Of a stretch of DNA of 64,000 nucleotides, positions 21,470 through 29,600 are shown one piece after another; the first letter of the stretch is position 1; every line of letters begins with the position of its first letter. The DNA lies in NCBI RefSeq assembly GCF_003967175.1, contig NZ_AP018553.1, forward strand, positions 1,661,982-1,725,981, read 5' to 3'. The notes beneath the pieces are model-generated. The model saw only the letters and a program-made list of their open reading frames with translations, was not told the DNA's origin and did no database searches. The position numbers and the translations under genes are program-made. This DNA comes from Sulfodiicoccus acidiphilus. Its GTDB lineage: Archaea > Thermoproteota > Thermoprotei_A > Sulfolobales > Sulfolobaceae.

Positions 21470-22548
21470 GGGTTGAGTGGTTGTGGAGGCAGAGGGATAT
21501 GTGACTTCATTACTTGAAGTACTGTTCACCGAGACTAACCATAAGTCGCGGGAAGGAGGCCTACGCATTGGGAGACATTTAACGAAAGACCCAATGACTA
21601 CCGTAGAGGTCTGAGCAAGTCCTTACATTCTTCGTTGAGTGAAGGTAGGACTATCTAACGTTGGATTTAGAAAAGCGGAGGTTGAAAGTTTCACGACCCG
21701 AAATTGCCCGGAAAACTGAAAAAGCTCCTACGGGAACCCGAAACGTCGTCTCACCCCTCAGAAGCGAAGTGATAGTGACTTCCTTAGCTAGGCTCACCAA
21801 TTTCAGCGTTCCTAGACACGCAGTATTTATTATAGTGCGATAAATCACTTTCTCACGAGTTCTTCAATCGCGAAGGGAATTTCTTAACGTACCCTGTAAC
21901 TACTCTCTGCGTGGGTTCTTGGAGGAGCAGTGGAACTGTGGACTTGCCAATGCAAAGAGATCCGTTTAGTTATCCCCTTGGTTACACCTATTCCCTTCCT
22001 TAAGGGTGCTTTAAAGTCCAAGTGTGTGGAGCTTTATGAACCGCCACTCGAGGAGGGAAGGTCGCTCTGTGAGGAAGTTAGGACGTGGTGTTGGGCTCTT
22101 TTGCTAAGAGAAGGGGGACGAGAAGAGAGGCGATGTCGTAAAGGTCACATATCTCGTTCCTTCCTTTATTCCTATGCCTGGTAACAGCCACGGATACATT
22201 TACGCACCTACAAAGTACGTGCTCAACAGGTCCCTAGATCTAGCGGACGTGACAGATTAGGATATATACCGTATTTGGAACACGTGGGAAGATGAAACCC
22301 TAGATCTAGCGGACGTGATAGATTAGGAGGAAATGAAAAAGTCCCTTGAGGAATTGGTAGATTGTGTAGGCAACTGAGGACCGCAATTCCAGTGCAAATG
22401 TAGCTGGAGTCGTAAGAGAACCGATCGTAAGCCCTAACTTGGAAGAGCTGGAAAACTTTTTAAAGCCGTTTCTGTCCCTATGCTGGATGAGGACTGACAT
22501 CTTGATCTACCTAGCGTACAAGTACTCCAGGCGGGGGACAAGGAAGAC
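21470..22548. other. Gene-poor stretch after cas3
   Basis: I find no convincing gene in about 1.1 kb. Open frames on both strands are short and lack coding character. Visible signals are a pair of 31-bp direct repeats (22232-22328) and a TATA-like stretch AACTTTTTAAAG near 22455 that may serve the small gene at 22549. Confidence 0.45.
22232..22328. repeat. Pair of 31-bp direct repeats separated by 35 bp
   Basis: The 31-bp sequence beginning CCCTAGATCTAGCGGACGTG occurs at 22232-22262 and 22298-22328 with one mismatch (C/T at repeat base 22). The 35-bp gap equals a normal spacer length, so the pair has the geometry of a minimal CRISPR unit. Its sequence matches neither array repeat. It could instead be a duplicated operator or a local duplication. 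Confidence 0.85.
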
Positions 22549-22890
22549 ATGTGCAACGAAATGGCTAGGAAGAGGTTCGTCGTGATGACGAAGAAGAAGA
22601 CGACCGACCTCATCCTCTACCTGATTTCCAGAAACGTAGGACTCAACCCGACCATGTACGACGTCGACTCCACGATCCACCTCGCCTTCTCCAGCGCCGA
22701 CGAGCTCAACAAGCTCGCCGCCGAAATACCCATAACGTTCTTCGACCACGACAACAAGACGTTCTTGAGGGAACTGGAGGACGATGGGTCCTTCTTCTTC
22801 ATCAAGGAGGAGGGCGCGGTACTCATAGTGAAGAGGCTGGAGAGCTACGAGTTCGTCAGGGCGTGCATGGAGGACTCCGAATCAGAATAG
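22549..22890 (+). CDS. Small unknown protein between cas3 and adaptation module 2
   Basis: The frame gives 113 residues (or 109 from the ATG at 22561). It looks truly coding: strong G/C third positions, a basic start (A-R-K-R-F-V-V-M-T-K-K-K), alternating strands and helices, F-F-D-H-D and an acidic end M-E-D-S-E-S-E. No signal peptide or membrane segment is visible and I do not recognise the family. The predicted mix of short strands and helices suggests a compact alpha/beta protein. It stands alone in a gene-poor stretch between cas genes, with a TATA-like box near 22455. A role in CRISPR function or its control is possible from position only; a virus-derived gene is an equal alternative. 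Confidence 0.7.
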   Translation: MCNEMARKRFVVMTKKKTTDLILYLISRNVGLNPTMYDVDSTIHLAFSSADELNKLAAEIPITFFDHDNKTFLRELEDDGSFFFIKEEGAVLIVKRLESYEFVRACMEDSESE

Positions 22891-23902
22891 GAGGGCGAGG
22901 AGGGGGCGCCACTCCCTCAGCACGAAGGACTCAGAGCAGTTGACGAGATTCCGCGTAATGCACCTCGGCCCTCTGGGGGCGTCGAAGCACGATGCGTACT
23001 CCTCCGGACCTGAGTGTAAGCCGCTCAACGATCTCTTCCTAGATCGCCTCGCCGTCCGTCGAGGAGGCGGCCAGCTCGCGTGACCGAACGGTCAGGCACG
23101 TTGGTTCCGGCGCCTCCGTCGAAGAACAGACCTACGTCGGACGCGTAATGTACGGCCCCTCGACGTCACTCGACTTCGCCACGCTCGCACCTCTGGCGAG
23201 GGTGGATGTACCAGGACCTCCAGTTAGACGCGATCTCGAGTCCACCGTCCTGGCGCACAGTTCTCGTCATCATACCTCCCTAAGAGACTCTCGCCTACAC
23301 TCCAGACGCCTCACCGCGTGGGTACCTCCACTCTAGACCCCTCGACTCTCCCGGCCGTGAGGACAGGTCGCGATCGACGAGGCACCAGGAGAACCGTTTC
23401 CTATCTCGAGCTAAGCCAGTGAGGCCACGCCGCGACCAACAGATCTAAGCGATTTCCGCGTATTGGAGCTTGACGTCCAACATCCAAACCACGATCTACG
23501 AACAGATCTAGGCGATTTCCGCTACTGCTGGAGCGTCAAAGTCCGTCGACGCTCCCCCCTCACCTCGTGGCGAAGTCGAGCCTCCTACAGGGCTCAGACG
23601 GTCTTCAACTACAACCCCCACCTCGTGGCGAATTCGGCCCTCCCACCCGAATCGCCGAGCCGACGCACCCCCAGGCCGGTCCCATGATCGGATGTCCATC
23701 GAAGCGCAGGGAGCACGTAGAGGCTGACCTTCTACAGGAGGGTCACCTCGGCCTTTCAGAGGAAAGTCCGTTCGTCCTTCAGTTCCTTCGCCCTCCACCC
23801 GAGGAGCCCACAGGTAAACAACGGGTGAGGGATTCCGTAGAAGGATCGCCTCACGCCCTAGTTAACGTAATCGTACGAGAGCTCGAACGATCCACCCAAG
23901 GG
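22891..23902. other. Gene-poor GC-rich stretch
   Basis: About 1 kb holds open frames on both strands, but none has a recognisable product or good start. Imperfect short direct repeats occur, for example AACAGATCTA(A/G)GCGATTTCCGC near 23438 and 23501 and CCTCGTGGCGAA near 23565 and 23622. It may be a decayed gene region. Confidence 0.4.
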
Positions 23903-24181
23903 TCATGTCACCACGACGTCCTCCTCACCGTAGGTCTTCCCTATCACCGTCCTCTGCTCGTACTGGGACTCGGTGATCGGGAACACCTGCACGTTTAGCC
24001 TCTCGGAGTCCCTTCCTCGAGTTAACAGCTTGACTCCCGCTACTACGTCCCTGAGCTGGGAGGACGTCAGCTTCCCCACGAAGGCACTGTACTGTATCCT
24101 GGTGAGGCCCTTGCTCTTGAGGAAGGCCGCCACCTTGGTCCTAAGCGGGTCGTCCGATATATCGTATATCACGAGGTACAT
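23903..24181 (-). CDS. cas2: CRISPR adaptation protein Cas2 (module 2)
   Basis: From the ATG at 24181 the protein has 92 residues, beginning M-Y-L-V-I-Y-D-I-S-D-D-P-L-R, the classic first strand and helix of Cas2 with the conserved Asp. It continues with T-R-I-Q-Y-S-A-F-V-G-K and a later V-Q-V-F-P-I strand. A GTG four codons upstream (24193) is possible, but the Cas2 family start and a GGGAG ribosome binding site before the ATG favour 24181. It is the last gene of the minus-strand cas4-cas1-cas2 set, separated from cas1 by about 390 bp without a clear gene. Its sequence type fits Sulfolobales-like Cas2 and differs from the module 1 protein. Confidence 0.93.
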   Translation of the reverse strand: MYLVIYDISDDPLRTKVAAFLKSKGLTRIQYSAFVGKLTSSQLRDVVAGVKLLTRGRDSERLNVQVFPITESQYEQRTVIGKTYGEEDVVVT

Positions 24182-24569
24182 CAAGTAGACCACTCCCTGG
24201 AGCTCGCCGAACCCTTAGCGAGTTGTCCAGCGTAGACTGGATAGTGAGCGAGGGAGCTCGCAGCTATTCCTGGGAAGACCTTAGATCCCTTCCCGCCCCT
24301 CGGATCTGGTATCAGGGGGTTGACCGCTCGGATCCCTCCTCTAGAAAGCGGCCGACTCGCAGTCCTGGGGTCGGTCACGCAGATCCCGCTTTTCCCTCCC
24401 TCCTTGGCCGCCAATTCCACTAGGTAGGTCCGTGGGTTGACTGCGCGGGTCCTGGTGGGTTCGGAGCAAATCGCGCTCCACAGACCGGCCGTCCAGTCCA
24501 CCGCGATGGAACGGTGGATCCCAATATCGCAGCCGAGTTTCCGTTGATCGGCCGCCCCGTCCACGTCGA
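24182..24569. other. Gap between cas1 and cas2 of module 2
   Basis: This 388-bp gap is unusual, because cas1 and cas2 normally abut. A 144-codon minus-strand frame covers it but overlaps the end of cas1 in another frame and has no coding-like composition. I see no supported gene. It may hold a remnant of a lost gene or of an inserted element. Confidence 0.45.
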
Positions 24570-25451
24570 TCACTTGGCCACGTATGGGGTGTAGGGCGAT
24601 CCGTCCAGGAGACACCTCGCCAGCTTCCTGGCCTGGTGCAGTACGTCCTCTCTCCTTACCGACTCCAGGAGGACCCTCAAGAGGGGCTTCCTATCTCCAG
24701 AGGTCAGGTCCTCCGGTTTAGTCCTGGCCAACGCGATGAGGGGCCTGTCGACTAGCGGAGACCTGAACTCCTCCATGAGGTCGAACACTAGGGACGGCCT
24801 CCCAGGTCTGTACTTGTGGAGGAACCCCACGTAAGGGAGGAGTCCCGCCACTACCACCGCCCTCCACGTCCAAGCCCTGAGCAGTCCGTACCCTATGTTG
24901 AGGGCGACGTTGAAAGGGTCCTCGGCCCTCCTCTTGAACCTCCTCCCGGGGAACTTGAGGGAAGGAGGGATCAGCTTCTTGACGGCGAGCCAGTAGACTT
25001 TGGCAGCCGCGGCCTCCAACTGCATCGCCTCCTCCCTACTCGACGGAGACGCCTCCAGGGTCCTTTCCATCGCCTCGAGCTCCAACCCACCGTACTTCCT
25101 CTGGTAGTACCTGAGGGTCGTGAGCTGGTTCCTCACTTTCCCCCTCACGAAACTCCACGCCAGCTCGGCGGACCTCTTGGTCCTGAGTTGGGCCACCCAC
25201 ACCTTTGGAGATCCCCCGAACTTGGCCCCCACCACCCTGGCCACCGGCTCGTCGTGGTCCATGAAGACAAGGTCCACCCCGTGCTCGTTAGCCAGCTTCA
25301 CCACTTCCGTGGAGACGGCGGCGGTCACCTGGAACACAAGGGCGTCTAACTCCACCGGGGAGACCGCCCACTTCAGCGTTCCCTTCACGGAACAAGTTAT
25401 GAGTCCGTCCTTCGTCCCCACGAAGGCCCCCCACTCGTCCACGAACGCCAC
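24570..25451 (-). CDS. cas1: CRISPR integrase Cas1 (module 2)
   Basis: This 293-residue Cas1 has the N-terminal beta domain with S-P-V-E-L-D-A-L-V (about 31-39) and V-D-L-V-F-M-D near 59-65. The catalytic helical domain carries Glu about 146 in Q-L-E-A-A-A-A-K, His about 212 in G-F-L-H-K-Y-R, and Asp about 224 in L-V-F-D-L-M-E-E-F-R. The GTG start follows the cas4 stop by one base, so the two are translated together. The protein resembles the Cas1 of Sulfolobales type I-A loci and presumably serves array 2, whose leader lies just upstream on the opposite strand. Confidence 0.95.
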   Translation of the reverse strand: MAFVDEWGAFVGTKDGLITCSVKGTLKWAVSPVELDALVFQVTAAVSTEVVKLANEHGVDLVFMDHDEPVARVVGAKFGGSPKVWVAQLRTKRSAELAWSFVRGKVRNQLTTLRYYQRKYGGLELEAMERTLEASPSSREEAMQLEAAAAKVYWLAVKKLIPPSLKFPGRRFKRRAEDPFNVALNIGYGLLRAWTWRAVVVAGLLPYVGFLHKYRPGRPSLVFDLMEEFRSPLVDRPLIALARTKPEDLTSGDRKPLLRVLLESVRREDVLHQARKLARCLLDGSPYTPYVAK

Positions 25452-25452
25452 C

Positions 25453-26013
25453 TTACGACTCTGCGTATGCTACACCTCCCTCGAACTTGGGCCTGCAGTA
25501 CCTAAGGTAACCGCAGTTGACGCATTTCCTGGCAGGCTGTCTGACCTTCGCTCCCTCCCTCAACACCCTCTTCAGAGAATCCAGCGACCTCAGGACCTCC
25601 CTCCTCTCCTCCTCCCCGTAGGGGAGTGTCACGAGCTCCCTCCTAGCGGGGTAGTAGAGGTAGCCCTTCCTCACCCTGTAGCTTCGTTCCGCCAGGAGGC
25701 AGTAGAGCTCCAGCTGGAGCCTGTGGTCCCTCCTCTTCTCCCTCGAGGACTTCACCTCCAGCGGTGAGGCTGAGTCCTGGAACATTAGGAGGAAATCGGG
25801 GGAACCAGTCACCCCCTTCCAAGACAGGAGCGGTTTCTTGAAGACTTGGACCGGGCGAGGCCTGACGAAGTTGATCGCGACCTCTACGTCCACGGCAGAT
25901 CCCTCCTTCATGGCCTCCGTCACTCTCTCCTCGATCCCCATCACCTTCTCGTAATACGGAATGAGGGGACAGTACGCGAACCTCTTGAGGTCCGTCGCAG
26001 TTATAGAGGACAC
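25453..26013 (-). CDS. cas4: Cas4-family exonuclease (module 2)
   Basis: The 186-residue protein has all four cluster cysteines: F-A-Y-C-P-L near residue 15, and R-K-C-V-N-C-x5-C near the end. The RecB-like nuclease core shows G-S-P-D-F-L-L and L-E-V-K-S-S (Asp, then Glu-x-Lys). The histidine often found before this core is not evident; the equivalent stretch reads E-G-S-A-V-D-V-E. That may alter metal binding or may only be a shifted alignment. Cas4 processes prespacer ends and fixes PAM and orientation. This copy is intact, unlike module 1, and may be the only working Cas4 in the window. It leads the minus-strand cas4-cas1-cas2 operon from a GTG with a TATA box just upstream. Confidence 0.93.
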   Translation of the reverse strand: MSSITATDLKRFAYCPLIPYYEKVMGIEERVTEAMKEGSAVDVEVAINFVRPRPVQVFKKPLLSWKGVTGSPDFLLMFQDSASPLEVKSSREKRRDHRLQLELYCLLAERSYRVRKGYLYYPARRELVTLPYGEEERREVLRSLDSLKRVLREGAKVRQPARKCVNCGYLRYCRPKFEGGVAYAES

Positions 26014-26031
26014 GGTAATACGTGGACAGAA

Positions 26032-26043
26032 GTGATATATTTG
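26032..26043 (-). promoter_or_regulatory. TATA-type promoter of the cas4-cas1-cas2 operon
   Basis: On the minus strand, AAATATATCAC lies about 20-30 bp before the GTG at 26013. This is the expected position for a leaderless archaeal transcript and makes the operon divergent from the array 2 leader. Confidence 0.6.
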
Positions 26044-26166
26044 CTCATAGGCGGTCCGACTCCACTCACGTACCAGCCACCTTCCCTCAAGGCCGTCGAC
26101 ACGGAAAGAAGGGTCCCTGAGTGGCCCATGTTAGGAGGAAAGGAGGTTAAGGGGTTTTGGACGTAA

Positions 26167-26630
26167 GGGGCCGTGTGAGGAGCCTATCCAGTTTAAGGTA
26201 AACGGCTGATCTACGAAGGGTTCTCGTTCAAACAAAGAAGTAGTACCTAATAAGTTCGTTTAGGATGTTTTCCTTTTTACTTACTAATTCCTCACTTGTT
26301 TTCACACGAGAGCGCTAGGAGATGGAAAATTTTTATACCCTCTAGAGAAATCAATACCATAGACGATGAAAGTTATGACAGATTACAAAAAGAACCTTCT
26401 AAGAGAATGAGATAGCAGATCTAACCTCAATGCGTATAGTCCGATATCATTACATTGAATTGAACGTATATAAAGGGGGAACCCTCTTTCAATTAAAGAG
26501 GTGAAACTTGCGAACGGTCGAATTGGAAAGAGACGTCCACTGACGCGTACGCAAGGAAGGCCACGATGAGGAGCGAAAGCTTATATAATAGGAGCGAGGA
26601 AAGGTACAATAGAGGTATATAAGGTGTGCG
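26167..26630 (+). promoter_or_regulatory. Leader of array 2
   Basis: This AT-rich stretch lies directly before the first intact repeat and is divergent from cas4. TATA-like boxes occur at AATTTTTATACCC (near 26328), GTATATAAAGG (near 26467), CTTATATAATAGG (near 26580) and GGTATATAAGG (near 26613). A perfect palindrome CCTCTTT-CAATT-AAAGAGG sits near 26485-26503. Array polarity (handle ATTGAAAG on the plus strand, degenerate last repeat at the far end) makes this the leader side. Confidence 0.75.
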
Positions 26631-29600
26631 GAAGCATCCTAGAAGGAATTGAAAGGTACAGGGTACGGCAAATGTGGATGTAACCAACGCGGTAACGAAG
26701 CATCCTAGAAGGAATTGAAAGCTGAATTTTCCGGGTTTATTACAGTTACTGATTTTATTACGAAGCATCCTAGAAGGAATTGAAAGGCCTCCTCCTGCTG
26801 TTCCTCCTGTTGTACTTGCTACAGTGAAGCATCCTAGAAGGAATTGAAAGTGACGAGGAACGAAACCGCGTCGGTCCTACTTGAGAAATGAAGCATCCTA
26901 GAAGGAATTGAAAGTACCCTTGGGGGACCCCCTAGAAAATGTGATGGCAGTCTGAAGCATCCTAGAAGGAATTGAAAGTTTTACGTACCCGAGGTACGCT
27001 TCCCTCGGGTACGTCACGGAAGCATCCTAGAAGGAATTGAAAGAGCCAATTTATGACGTCGACAAGCTGTCCCTCCTCACCGGAAGCATCCTAGAAGGAA
27101 TTGAAAGACGTCAGCGCGAGGGGGCTGGAGTTCAGCCTCGTCTACTCGGAAGCATCCTAGAAGGAATTGAAAGCACTTCTCTCTCGGTTTCTTCTCTAGG
27201 GCTGGTGTGAAAGAAGCATCCTAGAAGGAATTGAAAGTTACAAAATAGACAAACGAGACTTTTCCTTTCCATCTCCTCGAAGCATCCTAGAAGGAATTGA
27301 AAGAGGAATCCTAGGGCAGATCGAGATATAGTAGTTAGCCTTGAAGCATCCTAGAAGGAATTGAAAGAGAATATAGGGCTCGTACCCGCATCCCCAAAGC
27401 CGAATGAAGCATCCTAGAAGGAATTGAAAGTCGATTTCATTAATGCCATGCCGTCCTATAACAGTGAAGCATCCTAGAAGGAATTGAAAGCTTATTCTCA
27501 CCTTCCTTTTCTCGCCTTCCACTTTTCTGAAGCATCCTAGAAGGAATTGAAAGGCGAAGATGATCGAGCAAAACACTCACCCCTTCATCGTCGCGGTGAA
27601 GCATCCTAGAAGGAATTGAAAGCCTTGTACTCTTCGATTGGGAGGAGGTACTCCTCCTGAAGCATCCTAGAAGGAATTGAAAGCCCATTTTCCTGGGCGA
27701 CAAGGGTGGGGTGAAGTACTTCGGAAGCATCCTAGAAGGAATTGAAAGAACCATCGTCGACGCGGGGTTTTGCGGACAACTCACGATGAAGCATCCTAGA
27801 AGGAATTGAAAGAACCCAACAACGAGTTTTCAATCGTTTTACTTAGTAACAGAAGCATCCTAGAAGGAATTGAAAGATCACTTCGTTTAATTCTCCCAGT
27901 TTCTTACAATATTGAAGCATCCTAGAAGGAATTGAAAGTTGAAGGCGAGGATGATTTCCTCGCCTTCGGCGAAGTACGAAGCATCCTAGAAGGAATTGAA
28001 AGATTGCCCCCGCGTCTCGCTCCACCACCCCAACATACGAGAAGCATCCTAGAAGGAATTGAAAGTGCCAGGGGGCCCCGGTGTCGGAACCGGGGCCCAC
28101 ATATGGAAGCATCCTAGAAGGAATTGAAAGCAAAAGGAGGGGAGGGGGAAATTTTTCGCATGATATTCACATCCGAAGCATCCTAGAAGGAATTGAAAGT
28201 ATTAAACTCCCCTTTCTTGTACCCCAAATACGTTTCTACGAAGCATCCTAGAAGGAATTGAAAGGCAGAGTATATTTCTATGTACTCTGCCAACGTCATG
28301 AAGAAGCATCCTAGAAGGAATTGAAAGCCCTAGAGGGGAAGGGGTGCGCCAGGATCACCTCCCCCGAAGCATCCTAGAAGGAATTGAAAGACAGACGCCC
28401 TCAGCCACACCCGCACCACCGTGCGGGTGGAAGCATCCTAGAAGGAATTGAAAGAGTCACACTTCCACCCTGAAGACGGTGAACCTGTACCCTACCTTCT
28501 GAAGCATCCTAGAAGGAATTGAAAGCGCATAAAAAACCCAAGCCAGTTCAGCGCCGCAGACGCGGGAAGCATCCTAGAAGGAATTGAAAGGCCTCCCCTT
28601 CCCGGGGAGGCAGAGGGACGAGCAATTGAAGCATCCTAGAAGGAATTGAAAGATTCTTTCGCGAATTGAAAGAACTTTTTAGGGGTGGAAGCATCCTAGA
28701 AGGAATTGAAAGCTCATTTCTTTTCAAAAAAAGATATCGAAACGCTAGAAAAGGAAGCATCCTAGAAGGAATTGAAAGCGAAAACCCAAGCTAGCTCGGT
28801 GTGGCAAATACCACACCGAACCGCAGAAGCATCCTAGAAGGAATTGAAAGCTCTGACGCGGGGGTCAGCCCCGCGTCTCGCTCCACCACGAAGCATCCTA
28901 GAAGGAATTGAAAGATGGGGACATAGTCCCCATTGGGCATCACCACATAGTGAAGCATCCTAGAAGGAATTGAAAGTTATCTTAAGTCCCTCTCCATCTC
29001 TCTGGACGTAAATATGAAGCATCCTAGAAGGAATTGAAAGGAACCAACCCGTCGAACCGGCGGTGAGTGGGGCACCCGCTGAAGCATCCTAGAAGGAATT
29101 GAAAGGGGGAGGAGTCGGAGGTGGGGGAGGTGGCTTTCTGCTGAAGCATCCTAGAAGGAATTGAAAGACTTTGGCGCGACTCGGATTGGCTATACCTCCA
29201 ACCATCGGAAGCATCCTAGAAGGAATTGAAAGTCCAAAAAGCGGGGGGTGGGGGGTGCTTCGCGTTGCGGGGGAAGCATCCTAGAAGGAATTGAAAGGTT
29301 CAGTTAGCGGGAGCACTATTACTCTCGCCAGCGAGAGGAAGCATCCTAGAAGGAATTGAAAGCTTCCGGCCCGCTCCCACGCCTCATTACCCCAGGCTTC
29401 CCAGAAGCATCCTAGAAGGAATTGAAAGCGTCTTTTTGGGCAGCCGGGGAGGGGTGAAGTACTTCGCGAAGCATCCTAGAAGGAATTGAAAGGGGTCGGG
29501 GGAGGAGACAGGGACGAGCTCCCAAACAGAGGAAGCATCCTAGAAGGAATTGAAAGGACAAGATCGTACGAAACCACCCCGCTTTTCACGGCCTCCGAAG

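Noticed and set aside
23567-23998. A 143-codon plus-strand frame before cas2 of module 2
   Set aside because: It runs antisense into cas2 and has no motif; it is best explained as high-GC chance.
24181-24615. A 144-codon minus-strand frame over the cas1-cas2 gap
   Set aside because: It overlaps the end of cas1 in another frame, and its residues (many Arg, Pro, Ser without pattern) do not look like a folded protein.
26503-26530. Possible degenerate array 2 repeat in the leader, ending GAATTGGAAAG
   Set aside because: Only the last bases resemble the repeat. The rest does not match, and the spacing to the first true repeat is far too long.
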